A DNA stretch of 64,000 nucleotides from Mangrovimonas spongiae (GTDB lineage: Bacteria > Bacteroidota > Bacteroidia > Flavobacteriales > Flavobacteriaceae), in NCBI RefSeq assembly GCF_003944795.1, contig NZ_RWBG01000001.1:310001-374000 (forward strand), in the 5' to 3' direction. The number at the start of each line of letters is the position of its first letter. The first letter of the stretch is position 1. Shown here piece after piece: positions 35,298 through 44,577 of the stretch. A model generated the notes under the pieces. That model made no database searches, was not told the DNA's origin, and worked only from the letters and a program-made list of their open reading frames with translations. Both the position numbers and the translations under genes were made by a program.

Positions 35298-35939
35298 ATG
35301 AGCGAGCTTTTTGAGCGATTGGATTTTGTTGAAAATCCACAATATGAACGCATTATTTCAGATTTACTGGAGCAACAATACAGTATTGTTGAAGCGTTTT
35401 TTACTGAAACCGAAGTACATGCACTTCGACATGATTTACTAGCAAAGCAAGAGGACGATGCCTTTAAAAAAGCTGCGATAGGGAATAAAGTAAACGAGAG
35501 TGTTGTAAAGACTATTCGTGGCGATCAAATTTTTTGGATTGATGAGGCAAAAGCAAATGCTTCCGAACAGTTATTTTTTACTAAAGTAAACGATTTAATT
35601 GCTTACTTAAACAAAACATGCTTTATGGGAATTTTGCATAAGGAGTTTCATTATGCTATTTATCCTAAAGGCACATTTTATAAACGCCATTTAGATACGT
35701 TTCAAAATGATGATAGACGAAAATTGTCTATAGTTTGTTATTTAAACGATGAAGATTGGACGCCAGAAAATGGCGGCGAATTGGTGTTGTATTTAAATAA
35801 TGAAGGGCAAGAAATACCAAAAGTTATTTATCCATTTCCCGGTAGGATGGTTATTTTTGAGAGTCAGTTGCTAGAGCATGAAGTAAAACCTGTAAATACT
35901 AAAAGACTTAGTATTACTGGGTGGTTAAAAACACGATAA
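35298..35939 (+). CDS. 2-oxoglutarate/Fe(II)-dependent oxygenase (prolyl 4-hydroxylase-like)
   Basis: A 213-residue soluble protein with a double-stranded beta-helix. The iron triad fits FYKRHLDTF (His-x-Asp, near residue 134) and LLEHEVKPV (distal His, near 194), with the 2-oxoglutarate Arg in TKRLSITGWLKTR. The strand ENGGELVLYL and PFPGRMVIFES are typical of the P4Hc family. The substrate could be a protein or small molecule; nothing in the neighbourhood decides. Divergent from queD. Confidence 0.87.
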   Translation: MSELFERLDFVENPQYERIISDLLEQQYSIVEAFFTETEVHALRHDLLAKQEDDAFKKAAIGNKVNESVVKTIRGDQIFWIDEAKANASEQLFFTKVNDLIAYLNKTCFMGILHKEFHYAIYPKGTFYKRHLDTFQNDDRRKLSIVCYLNDEDWTPENGGELVLYLNNEGQEIPKVIYPFPGRMVIFESQLLEHEVKPVNTKRLSITGWLKTR

Positions 35940-35940
35940 A

Positions 35941-36024
35941 TTATCTTCTGCGGCCTCTATTTCGGTTATAAAAATAGATGATAATTAAGACGACTGCTAA
36001 AAGCAAAAAGAGTTGATTACCCAT
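35941..36024 (-). CDS. 27-residue single-pass membrane micropeptide (candidate)
   Basis: A short frame: MGNQLFLLLAVVLIIIY followed by FYNRNRGRRR. One hydrophobic helix of ~15 residues and a strongly basic cytoplasmic tail fit the positive-inside rule. It begins two bases after the stop of the 55-61-residue membrane ORF and ends two bases after the stop of the convergent oxygenase gene. The packing suggests a real third gene of the MATE operon, but the length makes chance possible. Confidence 0.42.
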   Translation of the reverse strand: MGNQLFLLLAVVLIIIYFYNRNRGRRR

Positions 36025-36026
36025 AA

Positions 36027-36194
36027 TTAATTGTTGTTCATTTTATTTTTATTGTACCTATAAAATAAGTAGGCAATAGCAACTAATACTACAAAAGGCA
36101 GTAAGGTTCCAATAAACACACCTATTTCGTAGTGATTATCAGGAGCGTTTTTTATTTTTTCTTCAATATTTACTTGTTGTAATAGTGCTAACAT
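36027..36194 (-). CDS. Small single-pass membrane protein behind MATE
   Basis: From ATG 36194 the product is 55 residues (an earlier ATG at 36212 would give 61). It has a short polar N-terminus (MLALLQQVNIEEKIKNAPDN), one hydrophobic helix (IGVFIGTLLPFVVLVAIAYLFY) and a basic tail (RYNKNKMNNN). It lies 25 bases (or 7 from the earlier ATG) after the MATE stop on the same strand, which suggests co-transcription and perhaps association with the transporter. No family recognised. Confidence 0.65.
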   Translation of the reverse strand: MLALLQQVNIEEKIKNAPDNHYEIGVFIGTLLPFVVLVAIAYLFYRYNKNKMNNN

Positions 36195-36219
36195 AACCTG
36201 TTTTATAAGCATAACAAAG

Positions 36220-37554
36220 TTATTGTTTTTGTGCTAATGGTAAAAAGAGTTGTCTAAATTTTATAATTAATGGTACGCCTCGGGCAATAATCCAGACCGT
36301 CATGGCTGTAAAAACAGCATAGAGTTTATATTCCAACTGGTCTAAAAATAAAAGCACAGGAATAAAGACGATAAAAGTAGCAAAGAGTAAGAGGTTTCTT
36401 AGATATTTCATCATTCCTAACCCTTTAAACATACCATCAAAAATAAATGCTAAAGCACAAAGTGGTTGCATGGCAAGTACGATCCAGAAAATATTATAAA
36501 ACTGATTTAAAACCGCTTGGTCATCGGTAAAAATTTCGCCAATACGATAGTAAAACAACGCGCCAAAAATAGCGATAACTATTCCAGAAACGATTCCAAA
36601 ACCAATAAGTTTATTACTTAATTTAATTAAGGAATGGTAGTGTTTTGCACCATACAGTTTTCCAGATAAAATATTGCCAGCACTAGCATAGCCATCGATT
36701 AAAAAAGCACCAAAAAACCAAATATTAATAGCAATGGTATAAGCAGCAATATACTCTGCACCATAGCTAGTTGAAAAGGAACTAGCAAAATATAATGTCA
36801 CATTAAGCGCAATGGTTCTTATAAAGAGGTTAAGTACCATAGCACTAAATTTTTTAAGTTCTTTATTTAATGGTAATTGCACTTTTAGTGGTATAGGCGT
36901 TTTTTTAAGTAAATAAATAGCCGAAATAAGCGCCATTAAAATTTGAGCAATAACACTAGCATAAGCAGCACCTTTAATGTGTAAAGCAGGGATTAAACCA
37001 TCTATGCCATAAACCAGAATAATATCTAAAGCAATATTGGTTGATGCGCCAATAATAGCAATAATCATAGGGTATAATGTGTTTTGAAGTCCGCGAAAAG
37101 CCCCAAAAACAGCAATTGTAAATAATGTAAACGGAAACCCAAATATTCGTATGTTGTAATACTCTACACAATAATCAAGTATCAATCCTGATGCATTATA
37201 TAGCTTAAAAATATGCTCAGAAAATGGGAATGTAGTTACAATAATAAACACACTAATCATTATAATAATAACAATAGCTTGTCCAGGTAACGATTTAACT
37301 TCATCTAATTTTCCTGCGCCTAAATATTGCGAAATAATAGACGAAATAGCACTTCGTGTTTGCCCAAACACCCAAATAAGCATAGACAAAAAAGTTGTAA
37401 CAATGCCAACAGCAGCAAGCGACTGGGTAGCATTAACATCTATATTACCTACTACAGCCGTATCGGTTAACGATAGTATAGGTTCGGAAATTCCAGCTAT
37501 TAATGCAGGAATGGCCAATCGGTTTATGTTTTTTGTGCTTAAATCTGCGTTCAA
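36220..37554 (-). CDS. MATE-family efflux transporter with TTG start
   Basis: A 444-residue multidrug/toxin extrusion-type antiporter with about 12 membrane segments. The N-terminus LAIPALIAGISEPILSLTDTAVVGN and repeat LNLFIRTIALNVTLYFASS are characteristic. The start must be TTG at 37554: no ATG occurs in frame upstream, and the next Met is ~60 residues in. Exported compound unknown. Two tiny membrane ORFs follow on the same strand. Confidence 0.9.
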   Translation of the reverse strand: MNADLSTKNINRLAIPALIAGISEPILSLTDTAVVGNIDVNATQSLAAVGIVTTFLSMLIWVFGQTRSAISSIISQYLGAGKLDEVKSLPGQAIVIIIMISVFIIVTTFPFSEHIFKLYNASGLILDYCVEYYNIRIFGFPFTLFTIAVFGAFRGLQNTLYPMIIAIIGASTNIALDIILVYGIDGLIPALHIKGAAYASVIAQILMALISAIYLLKKTPIPLKVQLPLNKELKKFSAMVLNLFIRTIALNVTLYFASSFSTSYGAEYIAAYTIAINIWFFGAFLIDGYASAGNILSGKLYGAKHYHSLIKLSNKLIGFGIVSGIVIAIFGALFYYRIGEIFTDDQAVLNQFYNIFWIVLAMQPLCALAFIFDGMFKGLGMMKYLRNLLLFATFIVFIPVLLFLDQLEYKLYAVFTAMTVWIIARGVPLIIKFRQLFLPLAQKQ

Positions 37555-37656
37555 GAGATGAAATTGTAAGTGTGATTTTTTTTAGAACTGCTAAGGTCGT
37601 AAAATTTATTAAATCAATACATTTAAAGAAGTCGCAATCAAAATAAATTTAATGTG

Positions 37657-37664
37657 TATTTTTG
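37657..37664 (+). promoter_or_regulatory. -7 element for the universal stress protein gene
   Basis: TATTTTTG, full match, 27 bases before the ATG at 37692. Confidence 0.45.
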
Positions 37665-37691
37665 CATTCTAACTTGTTTATAATCTTGATT

Positions 37692-38489
37692 ATGAAGTCT
37701 ATATTAGTTCCTGTGGGATCCTCGAAAAATGCTGTAAACCATTTACAATACGCTATAGATTTTGCTAAAGCTTTTGGCGCCAAGGTGTATGTAGTGCAAA
37801 TTTACAATGTATATACCAAAGCAGGAACCATGCTAAAAGTAGATCATATTTTGGAGCGCGAAAGTTTAGAGTTTTTAAATTCTCATGTTAGTAAAGTTGA
37901 TAAAAAAGGTGTTGAGGTTGAGGTTAAAACATTTAAAGGAAAGCTTATAGATACCATAGAATTGGTTTGTAAAACGCTTGATATAGACTTAATTTTAATT
38001 GAACCTAGAACTAATTCTAACCGTGAAGAAGTGTACTTAGGGAAGACCTCAGGTAAAATTGTTAAGCAAACCAATATTCCTGCTTTAATTGTTCCAGAAG
38101 GCTATACTTTTAAGCCTATTATTTATATTTTAATAGCTCTAAAATCAGCTAATATTAAGAAAGAAGGTGTTTTAAAGCCATTAAAAGATATCCAAAACCA
38201 ATTTAAATCTATTGTTAATTTATTATTGGTAAAAACGCCGTTTTACAATGAAGGCGATTTTGATGTAAATACCGAGTTGCAAGCACTACTTACTAAGACC
38301 ACTAAAAGTGAAAACGCGACAACATTTCAAGGCGTGTTAGAGCATTATAAAGATAACGACCCGGATTTACTGTGCGTAGTAAGAAGAAAACGTGGCTTCT
38401 TCACTAAGCTTTGGGAGAAGAATACGATTCTTAAAAAAGACTTTAATAGTAAAACGTTGCCTGTTTTAGTATTAAGTGGACTAAAATAA
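37692..38489 (+). CDS. Universal stress protein (tandem USP-like)
   Basis: Started at ATG 37692 (MKSILVPVGSSKNAVNHLQYAIDFA), 265 residues. The N-terminal UspA domain (~1-135) carries a nucleotide-loop-like end, RTNSNREEVYLGKTSGKIVKQTNIPALIVPEG, close to the ATP-binding GxxG...S/T pattern. A second, divergent USP-like half (YILIALKSANIKKEG...TLPVLVLSG) follows. Exact role unknown; in other bacteria such proteins accumulate under starvation or stress. Confidence 0.85.
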   Translation: MKSILVPVGSSKNAVNHLQYAIDFAKAFGAKVYVVQIYNVYTKAGTMLKVDHILERESLEFLNSHVSKVDKKGVEVEVKTFKGKLIDTIELVCKTLDIDLILIEPRTNSNREEVYLGKTSGKIVKQTNIPALIVPEGYTFKPIIYILIALKSANIKKEGVLKPLKDIQNQFKSIVNLLLVKTPFYNEGDFDVNTELQALLTKTTKSENATTFQGVLEHYKDNDPDLLCVVRRKRGFFTKLWEKNTILKKDFNSKTLPVLVLSGLK

Positions 38490-38544
38490 ATTTATAAGAA
38501 AACAGTATTTATGTTTATAAAAATACTATTTTCGCTTTTATAAT

Positions 38545-38618
38545 GGGGCATTAGCTCAGCTGGCTAGAGCGTTTGGCTGGCAGCCAAAAGGTCATCGGTT
38601 CGACTCCGATATGCTCCA
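38545..38618 (+). tRNA. tRNA-Ala (GGC anticodon)
   Basis: A full cloverleaf: acceptor GGGGCAT/ATGCTCC with the G3-U70 wobble that marks alanine tRNAs, D stem GCTC/GAGC, anticodon stem TTTGG/CCAAA with loop CTGGCAG (anticodon GGC), T stem ATCGG/CCGAT, and discriminator A without encoded CCA. Confidence 0.96.
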
Positions 38619-38637
38619 CAATTATTTTTTATATATG

Positions 38638-38672
38638 CCCTATTTACGTTGTTTTCGTGGATAGGGTTTTTT
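38638..38672 (+). terminator. Terminator-like hairpin after tRNA-Ala
   Basis: CCCTAT (38638-38643) pairs with ATAGGG (38661-38666), with an inner ACG/CGT, followed by TTTTTT. Confidence 0.6.
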
Positions 38673-38704
38673 AATTGTGCCCACATTTATACAGCATAAA
38701 AAAA

Positions 38705-39184
38705 TCACTTATTTTTAGGTGTATCTTGTTTTTCAATTAGCTGTTTTACTTGGTTTATTTCTTTTTGTAGATTATTGACTTTAGCCTCTAAAACTTCAAT
38801 TTTAGATTGTTGTTTCGGGCTTTCATAAAAACCATTATATATTGTATATAAACCACCAAAAACGGCAATTATAAATGTAGGCCAAAAAGCATACATTTGC
38901 CATTTTTTCATTCTTAGAGTATTTTTAGGATATGGAATAATATCAATATCAAAATACTTTTTATCAACAGATATTTCTTTATAGTACTTACCAGTTACGG
39001 TTAACTTAAATGCAACTCTTTTTAATTGCCATGAATGTGGTTTATAATCATTCCCCATAACTTGTTTTATCGCAAATGTTGCACCACAATAATCGACATT
39101 TTCATCATGAATATGTTTTTTCACTCTTTCAACAGCTCTCAAATAGTCACTCCTTGTCATAGGGGCTTGTTTGTTATTTTTCAT
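38705..39184 (-). CDS. Hypothetical membrane protein with C-terminal coiled coil
   Basis: A 159-residue protein. Residues ~1-90 are polar (SDYLRAVERVKKHIHDENVDY, DIDIIPYPKNTLRM), a single hydrophobic helix follows (WPTFIIAVFGGLYTIYNGF, ~98-117), and the tail is a clear coiled coil (SKIEVLEAKVNNLQKEINQ...). No signal peptide. Not recognised. It lies alone between tRNA-Ala and a plus-strand terminator that seems orphaned, which suggests an inserted segment. Confidence 0.7.
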   Translation of the reverse strand: MKNNKQAPMTRSDYLRAVERVKKHIHDENVDYCGATFAIKQVMGNDYKPHSWQLKRVAFKLTVTGKYYKEISVDKKYFDIDIIPYPKNTLRMKKWQMYAFWPTFIIAVFGGLYTIYNGFYESPKQQSKIEVLEAKVNNLQKEINQVKQLIEKQDTPKNK

Positions 39185-39413
39185 TTATGAAATTTTTAAA
39201 TGTCTTAAATTTAGATAATTATTTAATTCTTACTACCCAAAAACTATATTAAGTAATATTGCAGGCCTATTAATAATGTAGTGATTTTACCTTATATTTT
39301 CATTATGCTTTTTAAAATAAGGTAAAGGTTAAGTATAATTACGCTCCACACAAAACCCCGAAATTATTCGGGGTTTTTCTTTTTAAAACATACAATAAAA
39401 TACGATTTTCTGC
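39185..39413. other. AT-rich intergenic stretch with a tRNA-3'-end-like remnant
   Basis: No gene seen. At 39342-39349 is GCTCCACA, matching the last eight bases of the tRNA-Ala region (38613-38620). It is followed by a strong plus-oriented terminator at 39353-39378. Between them and the preceding ORF is only AT-rich sequence. Confidence 0.4.
39353..39378 (+). terminator. Plus-strand terminator with no adjacent plus-strand gene
   Basis: AACCCCGAA, a short loop, TTCGGGGTT then TTTCTTTTT. The T tract is strong only on the plus strand, yet the only upstream plus-strand gene is tRNA-Ala, ~735 bases away. Confidence 0.75.
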
Positions 39414-40181
39414 TTAACTTTTATCTGAGGACATTTTTGTGTATTCTAATACCAAACCACTAAACCAATCCCAGTCTACAGCATTGTAAGGGTATTTTTT
39501 TATAAAGTTTTCGTTGTCGCCAAATAAAAAGTTGTAATTCTCTTCAAAATCACTTTTGTGTAGCCAAATAATTTTATCGTCTTTTTTTACATAATACGAT
39601 TTTATAACACCGCCGCCAATTTTAGGCGCTCCGCCAAACCTAACACCACCCGTTTCTTTTGCAAAAGGGTCGTGATATACAGCAATAATATGACTGAAAT
39701 TAGGGTTTAAAAGCTGCATTAAAAACTCTTGTTTGTCTTTTTTGTTTTTTAAAGAAACCATCTGGTTTTCAAAATAAATTTGATCGCTAGAGGTTACTTT
39801 GCTCATGCTATTTCTACCCATTCCCCAATTATTTATTTTTTTGGAAGCTTTGTTAAATTTTTCCATACCGCTAGCAAATAAATAAGCTTCGGCAATATCT
39901 TTTACATTAAGTGTCATTTTATCCCCAGAAATACTGTCTTTAAAATATACTTTGTGTATTTGCCCCTTTTTTGTAATAACACTTTTGCAATAGCCTTTAT
40001 AAGTTGTGCCATCTTTCATGATTAGTGTAGAAAGCTTTTTTCTAGCTGGTGTGTTAAAGCCTTCATTAAAGTAGTATGCTTTTAGCATATCTATTTCATC
40101 ATCAGTATATTTTATTTTGTCTTGAGAAAAAGAAAGTCCGGTAAAAAACAATGTTAAGACTAAAAGAAGTTTTGATGCCAT
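39414..40181 (-). CDS. Hypothetical secreted protein
   Basis: A 255-residue protein with signal peptide (LLLVLTLFFTGLSFSQ). The mature part is basic and mixed alpha/beta: DDEIDMLKAYYFNEGF, then a strand-rich middle (MKDGTTYKGYCKSVITKKGQIHKVYFKD), GNGVIKSYYVKKDDK-like strands and a Trp-rich end (NAVDWDWFSGLVLEY). No lipobox and no T9SS tail, so likely periplasmic. No family recognised. Confidence 0.7.
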   Translation of the reverse strand: MASKLLLVLTLFFTGLSFSQDKIKYTDDEIDMLKAYYFNEGFNTPARKKLSTLIMKDGTTYKGYCKSVITKKGQIHKVYFKDSISGDKMTLNVKDIAEAYLFASGMEKFNKASKKINNWGMGRNSMSKVTSSDQIYFENQMVSLKNKKDKQEFLMQLLNPNFSHIIAVYHDPFAKETGGVRFGGAPKIGGGVIKSYYVKKDDKIIWLHKSDFEENYNFLFGDNENFIKKYPYNAVDWDWFSGLVLEYTKMSSDKS

Positions 40182-40276
40182 AATGTTACGTTTAGTTAGG
40201 TTATTGATTCTTATTCAAAGGAACAACAAAACAATGTTTATTAAAATACGGCATATGACGTATAATGGATAACCTA

Positions 40277-43021
40277 TTAGTGGATTTCTTTTTCTACAAA
40301 TGGACTGTTAGGATTGCAAATTTTTAATATTAGCTGTTTTAGTTGCTGAAAATAGTTATCTAAGGTGTCTTGAGTTATAAGGTTGTTTTTATTGTCATGA
40401 AACGACATAAATCCTTGCCCTAGATTTTTAAAAGAAATAATGCCTGCTTGAATAGGTTTTTCAAACGGATTATTGTGATTCATCATATAAGCATAGGCCA
40501 ATATTTGAAACGATTTACTGTATTTATCGTAATCGGTTGTAAGGTCTTCCCACTGCTTAATTTTTACTTTACTTGGTTCTACCTTACCAGATTTGTAATC
40601 GATAACTCTAGTTATGCCATTAAACTCATCAACACGGTCAACCATACCAGTTAAGTGTACTGGAAAATCAAGTTCAGGGATATGCAAAGGCACTTTATAA
40701 GAGGCTTCGACAGCGATTATTTTAATACTATTACCATTTTTAACCTGATTAAGTTCTAGGTTGATAAAGTTGTTGACATAGCGTTTAGCGATTTCAAAAA
40801 TAATAAGATTTATCCCTGTAGTAATATCACCAGATTTAAATTCATTTTTTATATGATGACTTACAAGATTGGTTACCTTGCTTTTTAAGTCTTTAAGTAC
40901 AACTTCGGTTAACTCTTGATTTATTAGTGGTTTATATAAATCTTCGAGAGTGTTGTGTATTGTTGTTCCTAAGGTATTTGCGGCTACGGTCTCTTCAACA
41001 TCATCAAACTCTTTTATGCCTAGAATTTTTTGAGAATAAAAGTCTATAGGGTTTCTTATATAATTAGTTAATGCCGAAGGAGAAAACCCTTTTTTCGCGA
41101 TGTCTTTTAATCGGTTTAATACGGCATTATTTTTTTCAACTTCTAATAGTTTTTTTGATACTGAAGGGACAGGAGATGTTACTATTGATGAGTTTACGTT
41201 ATGAATTTTATCTATTTCTAATTGTGTTATAAATCGGCTTTTTTCGCCACCGTTTAGTACATCAGGTTCTGTATTATAAACAATATGAACATTGGTTGCT
41301 CGTTGCAATAATCTATAAAAGTGATAGGTATAAACGGCGTCTTTTTCTTTGTATGTAGGTAAGTTGTTTTCCAATTTCACATCAAACGGAATAAACGAGT
41401 TTTGTGTTTTTCCAGCGGGTAAAATTCCCTCGTTTACCGATGCGATAATAACCGTATCAAAATCTAAGACACGAGATTCCAGCATTCCCATAATTTGCAG
41501 ACCTTGTAAGGGTTCTCCATGAAAATCTAGTGTGTCATTTTTTATAAGCTCTTTGTATAAACTATATAAGGTGTCAACGGTTTCTATATAGTTAAATTGT
41601 GCCATCATTTGCTCTAAGGAGTTAAATACTTCGTTAAAGCGATATAAATATTCTAAAGCTAATAAATGGCTAGATTTGTTATTATTAAGATGTGTTTTTA
41701 TGCTTAAAATAATCTTTTTGCAATTTTGCAATGCTTCCTTGGGTACATTTTTACAGGTTTTAAAAAGATAGGTGAGCAGCTCTTTTTTTTGAGGGGCTAA
41801 CTCAACAAGTTCATTTACAGAAAGTGATACAATGTTATTTGTTTGAATATGCTCTATAATAACATCGGCATGATTTAAGTTATTATCCCATAACAGTGGT
41901 CTAATGTATTCATGCGATAATATATTCACAATCTCTTTGTAATAAATAATAGGCTTTTTCGATTTATATATACCGAATAATTTTTCGAAAAGTGATGCTA
42001 AAGGAATTTGATGCAGGGGCAACCCCATAGTAATGTTTATTGCACTAATATTCTCAGGGAGCGAGTTAATTAACGGAATAAGAAGCGATTCGTCACCTAA
42101 CACTACAGCTGTATTTTTTAATTCATTTTTGGTGCTTAGTTTTTCTAATAAGTTTCCAATATATTTTATTTGCCCAACATTTTTAGGCGTTCCTGTAATA
42201 TTTATGTGTTTACTGTTACGATAGTGGTTGGTTTTCCAGTTAAAACCTTGTTTTTTTAAAATGTTCCAATGTTCTGTATGCGACCTAATAAAATAGCCTG
42301 CGTCGTGTAGGTTATTATTTATAAAATGCGCATCAATATCCCAGTAAATGTTTGCCAGTCCTTGATTTAATAATTCTTGAATAATTATCTCTTCGGCTTT
42401 ATTAAGAGCATTAAAACCAGCGAAAATATATTTATTAGCTGTATTTTCTTTTACAAAAGTCTTTAAGTTGTTTGAGGCTTCTCTATAAACTAAACCTTGA
42501 TAGCCTTTTTGTTTCGATATAAGCTGTTTAGTTAACGTTTGGTAATATAGTTTTAACCTATTCCAGAAGGACAAATAACTTTTTATATATGGTGTTTGAT
42601 TAGCTTCTATAGACCAATGGTTATGTTCTATTTTTTTTATTTCGGTTAAGTAATCAAAAATGTTGTTAGGTTCGATTAAATAGCGATCAATCTCATTAAA
42701 ATCTTGAATAATTATTTGTGCCCATTTAAAAAACCTATCAAATGGTTCAATATCTTCTTTTGGGGTAATGTCTAGATAAACCCTATAAAATTCAAAAAAT
42801 AACTCGGTATTAGGAATTTGTTCTAAGTTAGATATTTGTTCAACAAACTCTTCGATAGAAATTATTTCTGGACTAAAAAAGGTGCCAGGAATGTGCTTGT
42901 TTAAGGTGTTTTTTAAAAATACACCAGCACGTTTGCTAGGTAGCACAAAGGTTAATTTAGAAATATCACGACCTTGTTGTTTTAGGTCTATAATTATGTC
43001 TTCAAGAAAAGTTGTTGTCAT
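40277..43021 (-). CDS. PD-(D/E)XK nuclease-family protein (AddB-like)
   Basis: A 914-residue protein matching the AddB/RexB-like subunit of double-strand-break-processing helicase-nucleases. The N-terminus (KLTFVLPSKRAGVFLKNTL) resembles an inactivated helicase core with no intact Walker A. The middle has IASVNEGILPAGKTQNSFIPFD and VYTYHFYRLLQRATNVHIVYN, as in AddB. The C-terminal RecB-like nuclease contains TTIHNTLEDLYKPL and the catalytic DRVDEFNGITRVIDYKSGKVE. It works with the AddA-like gene at 45794, from which it is separated by kbl and an OmpA gene. Confidence 0.85.
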   Translation of the reverse strand: MTTTFLEDIIIDLKQQGRDISKLTFVLPSKRAGVFLKNTLNKHIPGTFFSPEIISIEEFVEQISNLEQIPNTELFFEFYRVYLDITPKEDIEPFDRFFKWAQIIIQDFNEIDRYLIEPNNIFDYLTEIKKIEHNHWSIEANQTPYIKSYLSFWNRLKLYYQTLTKQLISKQKGYQGLVYREASNNLKTFVKENTANKYIFAGFNALNKAEEIIIQELLNQGLANIYWDIDAHFINNNLHDAGYFIRSHTEHWNILKKQGFNWKTNHYRNSKHINITGTPKNVGQIKYIGNLLEKLSTKNELKNTAVVLGDESLLIPLINSLPENISAINITMGLPLHQIPLASLFEKLFGIYKSKKPIIYYKEIVNILSHEYIRPLLWDNNLNHADVIIEHIQTNNIVSLSVNELVELAPQKKELLTYLFKTCKNVPKEALQNCKKIILSIKTHLNNNKSSHLLALEYLYRFNEVFNSLEQMMAQFNYIETVDTLYSLYKELIKNDTLDFHGEPLQGLQIMGMLESRVLDFDTVIIASVNEGILPAGKTQNSFIPFDVKLENNLPTYKEKDAVYTYHFYRLLQRATNVHIVYNTEPDVLNGGEKSRFITQLEIDKIHNVNSSIVTSPVPSVSKKLLEVEKNNAVLNRLKDIAKKGFSPSALTNYIRNPIDFYSQKILGIKEFDDVEETVAANTLGTTIHNTLEDLYKPLINQELTEVVLKDLKSKVTNLVSHHIKNEFKSGDITTGINLIIFEIAKRYVNNFINLELNQVKNGNSIKIIAVEASYKVPLHIPELDFPVHLTGMVDRVDEFNGITRVIDYKSGKVEPSKVKIKQWEDLTTDYDKYSKSFQILAYAYMMNHNNPFEKPIQAGIISFKNLGQGFMSFHDNKNNLITQDTLDNYFQQLKQLILKICNPNSPFVEKEIH

Positions 43022-43032
43022 GTTATAAAAAT

Positions 43033-43065
43033 AAAAAACGCTCCGATTTTCGGAGCGTTTTTTTA
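43033..43065 (-). terminator. Terminator of the OmpA/TSP3 gene
   Basis: ACGCTCCG, a short loop, CGGAGCGT, flanked by A and T runs. It lies between the OmpA stop and the AddB-like ATG, so it closes the former. Confidence 0.85.
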
Positions 43066-43093
43066 AAATTTATAATGGTGTGTTAACCAGTAA

Positions 43094-44452
43094 TTATTTT
43101 ATTAAGTTAATTTCTACACGTCTGTTGTTAGCTCTACCAGCTCTTGTTTTGTTAGTGTCGATAGGCTTGTCTTCACCATAGCCCATTGAAGATAATCTAA
43201 ACTGATCTACACCGTTAGCTACTAAGTATTCTTTTACAGAAAGGGCACGTTTTTCAGAAAGGCCTTGGTTAAGCTTGCTGCTTCCAACGCTATCAGTGTG
43301 TCCTTCAACAGTAAATTTAGCTGTTGGGTATTCGTTTAAGATGGCGATAATATCGCTTAACACTTTTTCAGACTCAGATTTAATAGATGCTTTACCTGTG
43401 TCGAATAAGATGGTCTTAGCATAAGCGTTAAGTGTTTTTTGCACTTCTTCAGTTACTTCTGGGCAACCGTTGTTAGCTACAGTACCAGCAACATCTGGAC
43501 AGTTATCGTCTTTATCTAAAACGTTATCACCATCAGTATCTGGCCATGGGCATCCGTTGTTTTCGGCAGGACCAGCTTCGTTAGGACAGTTATCATCTTT
43601 ATCAGCAATACCATCACCGTCAGCATCTGGACATCCAGCTAAAGCTTTTTCACCAGCTACTGCAGGACAAGCATCGTCTTTATCAGCTACACCGTCACCA
43701 TCTGTATCAGGGCATCCGTTAAATTCAGCTAAACCAGCTTCGTTAGGACAATCGTCTTTACCGTCTTCGATACCGTCACCGTCAGAATCAGGACATCCGT
43801 TGAATTCCTCAAGACCAGCAACTTCTGGACAAGCATCGTCTTTATCGTAGATACCGTCACCGTCTGTATCTTTACCACCAAACTTAAATGTTAAACCAGC
43901 AGTATGTTGGAAATGTGTATCTAAATAATCTTCGAATGCGTGCTTGTAAGTACTCTGTAAGTTTAAACCAATGTGTTCTGATAACCAGAAATTAATTCCT
44001 ACAGTTCCGTTTAAAGTACCAGCTCCAATTTCGTCAACCCAAGTGTAACCACCACCAACACCTAAGAAAGGTTCAATGCAGTTTGAGTTTAAGATTTCAG
44101 AAAAGCTATATTTAACTGTACCGTCAAGTCCGTAGTAAGAAAGATCATTAACAGAGGCATCACCATAGCTGTCAATTCTGTTAATAGAACCTGTAACACC
44201 TAAACTAAAACCACTATCAATATATCTTGATACAGTAAGGCTAGAAAGTGAAGGTAAAATGTTCCAGTGATCTGTGGCATTAAAATATTCGTCGAAGTAA
44301 TCGCCAAGTGGAGCATCTTCACCAGTAGGGTAAAAATCAACCGCGTTTACTCCTAGGCTTATAGCCCATGGGTTGTTTTCATCTTGCGCATTGGCATTGC
44401 TTAGGCCAAATATAAGCAACATCGCGAACAATAATCTGCTAAGATTTTTCAT
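43094..44452 (-). CDS. OmpA-family outer-membrane protein with thrombospondin type 3 repeats
   Basis: Started at ATG 44452 (452 residues); the TTG six bases upstream is unlikely. Signal peptide ([12 protein letters not shown]), then an N-terminal beta-barrel of ~180 residues. Five calcium-binding TSP3-like units follow, [15 protein letters not shown] through [15 protein letters not shown], with PNEAG spacers. The C-terminus is an OmpA domain ([47 protein letters not shown] and [11 protein letters not shown]). Such proteins stabilise the outer membrane by holding peptidoglycan and are often very abundant. The strong promoter upstream supports that. Confidence 0.93.
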   Translation of the reverse strand: MKNLSRLLFAMLLIFGLSNANAQDENNPWAISLGVNAVDFYPTGEDAPLGDYFDEYFNATDHWNILPSLSSLTVSRYIDSGFSLGVTGSINRIDSYGDASVNDLSYYGLDGTVKYSFSEILNSNCIEPFLGVGGGYTWVDEIGAGTLNGTVGINFWLSEHIGLNLQSTYKHAFEDYLDTHFQHTAGLTFKFGGKDTDGDGIYDKDDACPEVAGLEEFNGCPDSDGDGIEDGKDDCPNEAGLAEFNGCPDTDGDGVADKDDACPAVAGEKALAGCPDADGDGIADKDDNCPNEAGPAENNGCPWPDTDGDNVLDKDDNCPDVAGTVANNGCPEVTEEVQKTLNAYAKTILFDTGKASIKSESEKVLSDIIAILNEYPTAKFTVEGHTDSVGSSKLNQGLSEKRALSVKEYLVANGVDQFRLSSMGYGEDKPIDTNKTRAGRANNRRVEINLIK

Positions 44453-44487
44453 ATTCAAAAATTTAATTTTTAAGTGTTAATTGTAAG

Positions 44488-44517
44488 CAAAAGTAAGTTG
44501 TTAAATAATATTAACAA
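44488..44517 (-). promoter_or_regulatory. Consensus promoter of the OmpA/TSP3 gene
   Basis: On the minus strand TTG (44515-44517), a 19-base spacer and TACTTTTG (44488-44495), 35 bases before the ATG. Fits the Bacteroidota consensus well; suits a highly expressed gene. A second -7-like site (TATATTTG) lies at 44521-44528. Confidence 0.6.
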
Positions 44518-44577
44518 AGACAAATATAGAAAAATATTGAATATTTGCCCTAATTTATAGGCTATTCTATGAAAAAA

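Noticed and set aside
34758-35342. Long start for the QueD-like gene
   Set aside because: The extra N-terminus is not family-like and overlaps a promoter box and the divergent gene.
38613-39349. att sites of a prophage or integron
   Set aside because: The shared GCTCCACA is only eight bases and no integrase is present; kept only as a hypothesis in the findings.
43470-43850. 126-residue plus-strand frame over the OmpA gene
   Set aside because: Repetitive Ser/Pro-rich frame, antisense to the TSP3 Asp-rich repeats; a shadow.
43500-43900. Tandem repeats suggestive of CRISPR or a satellite
   Set aside because: They are coding TSP3 repeats (DxDGDGxxDxxD), of variable spacing, inside the OmpA gene.
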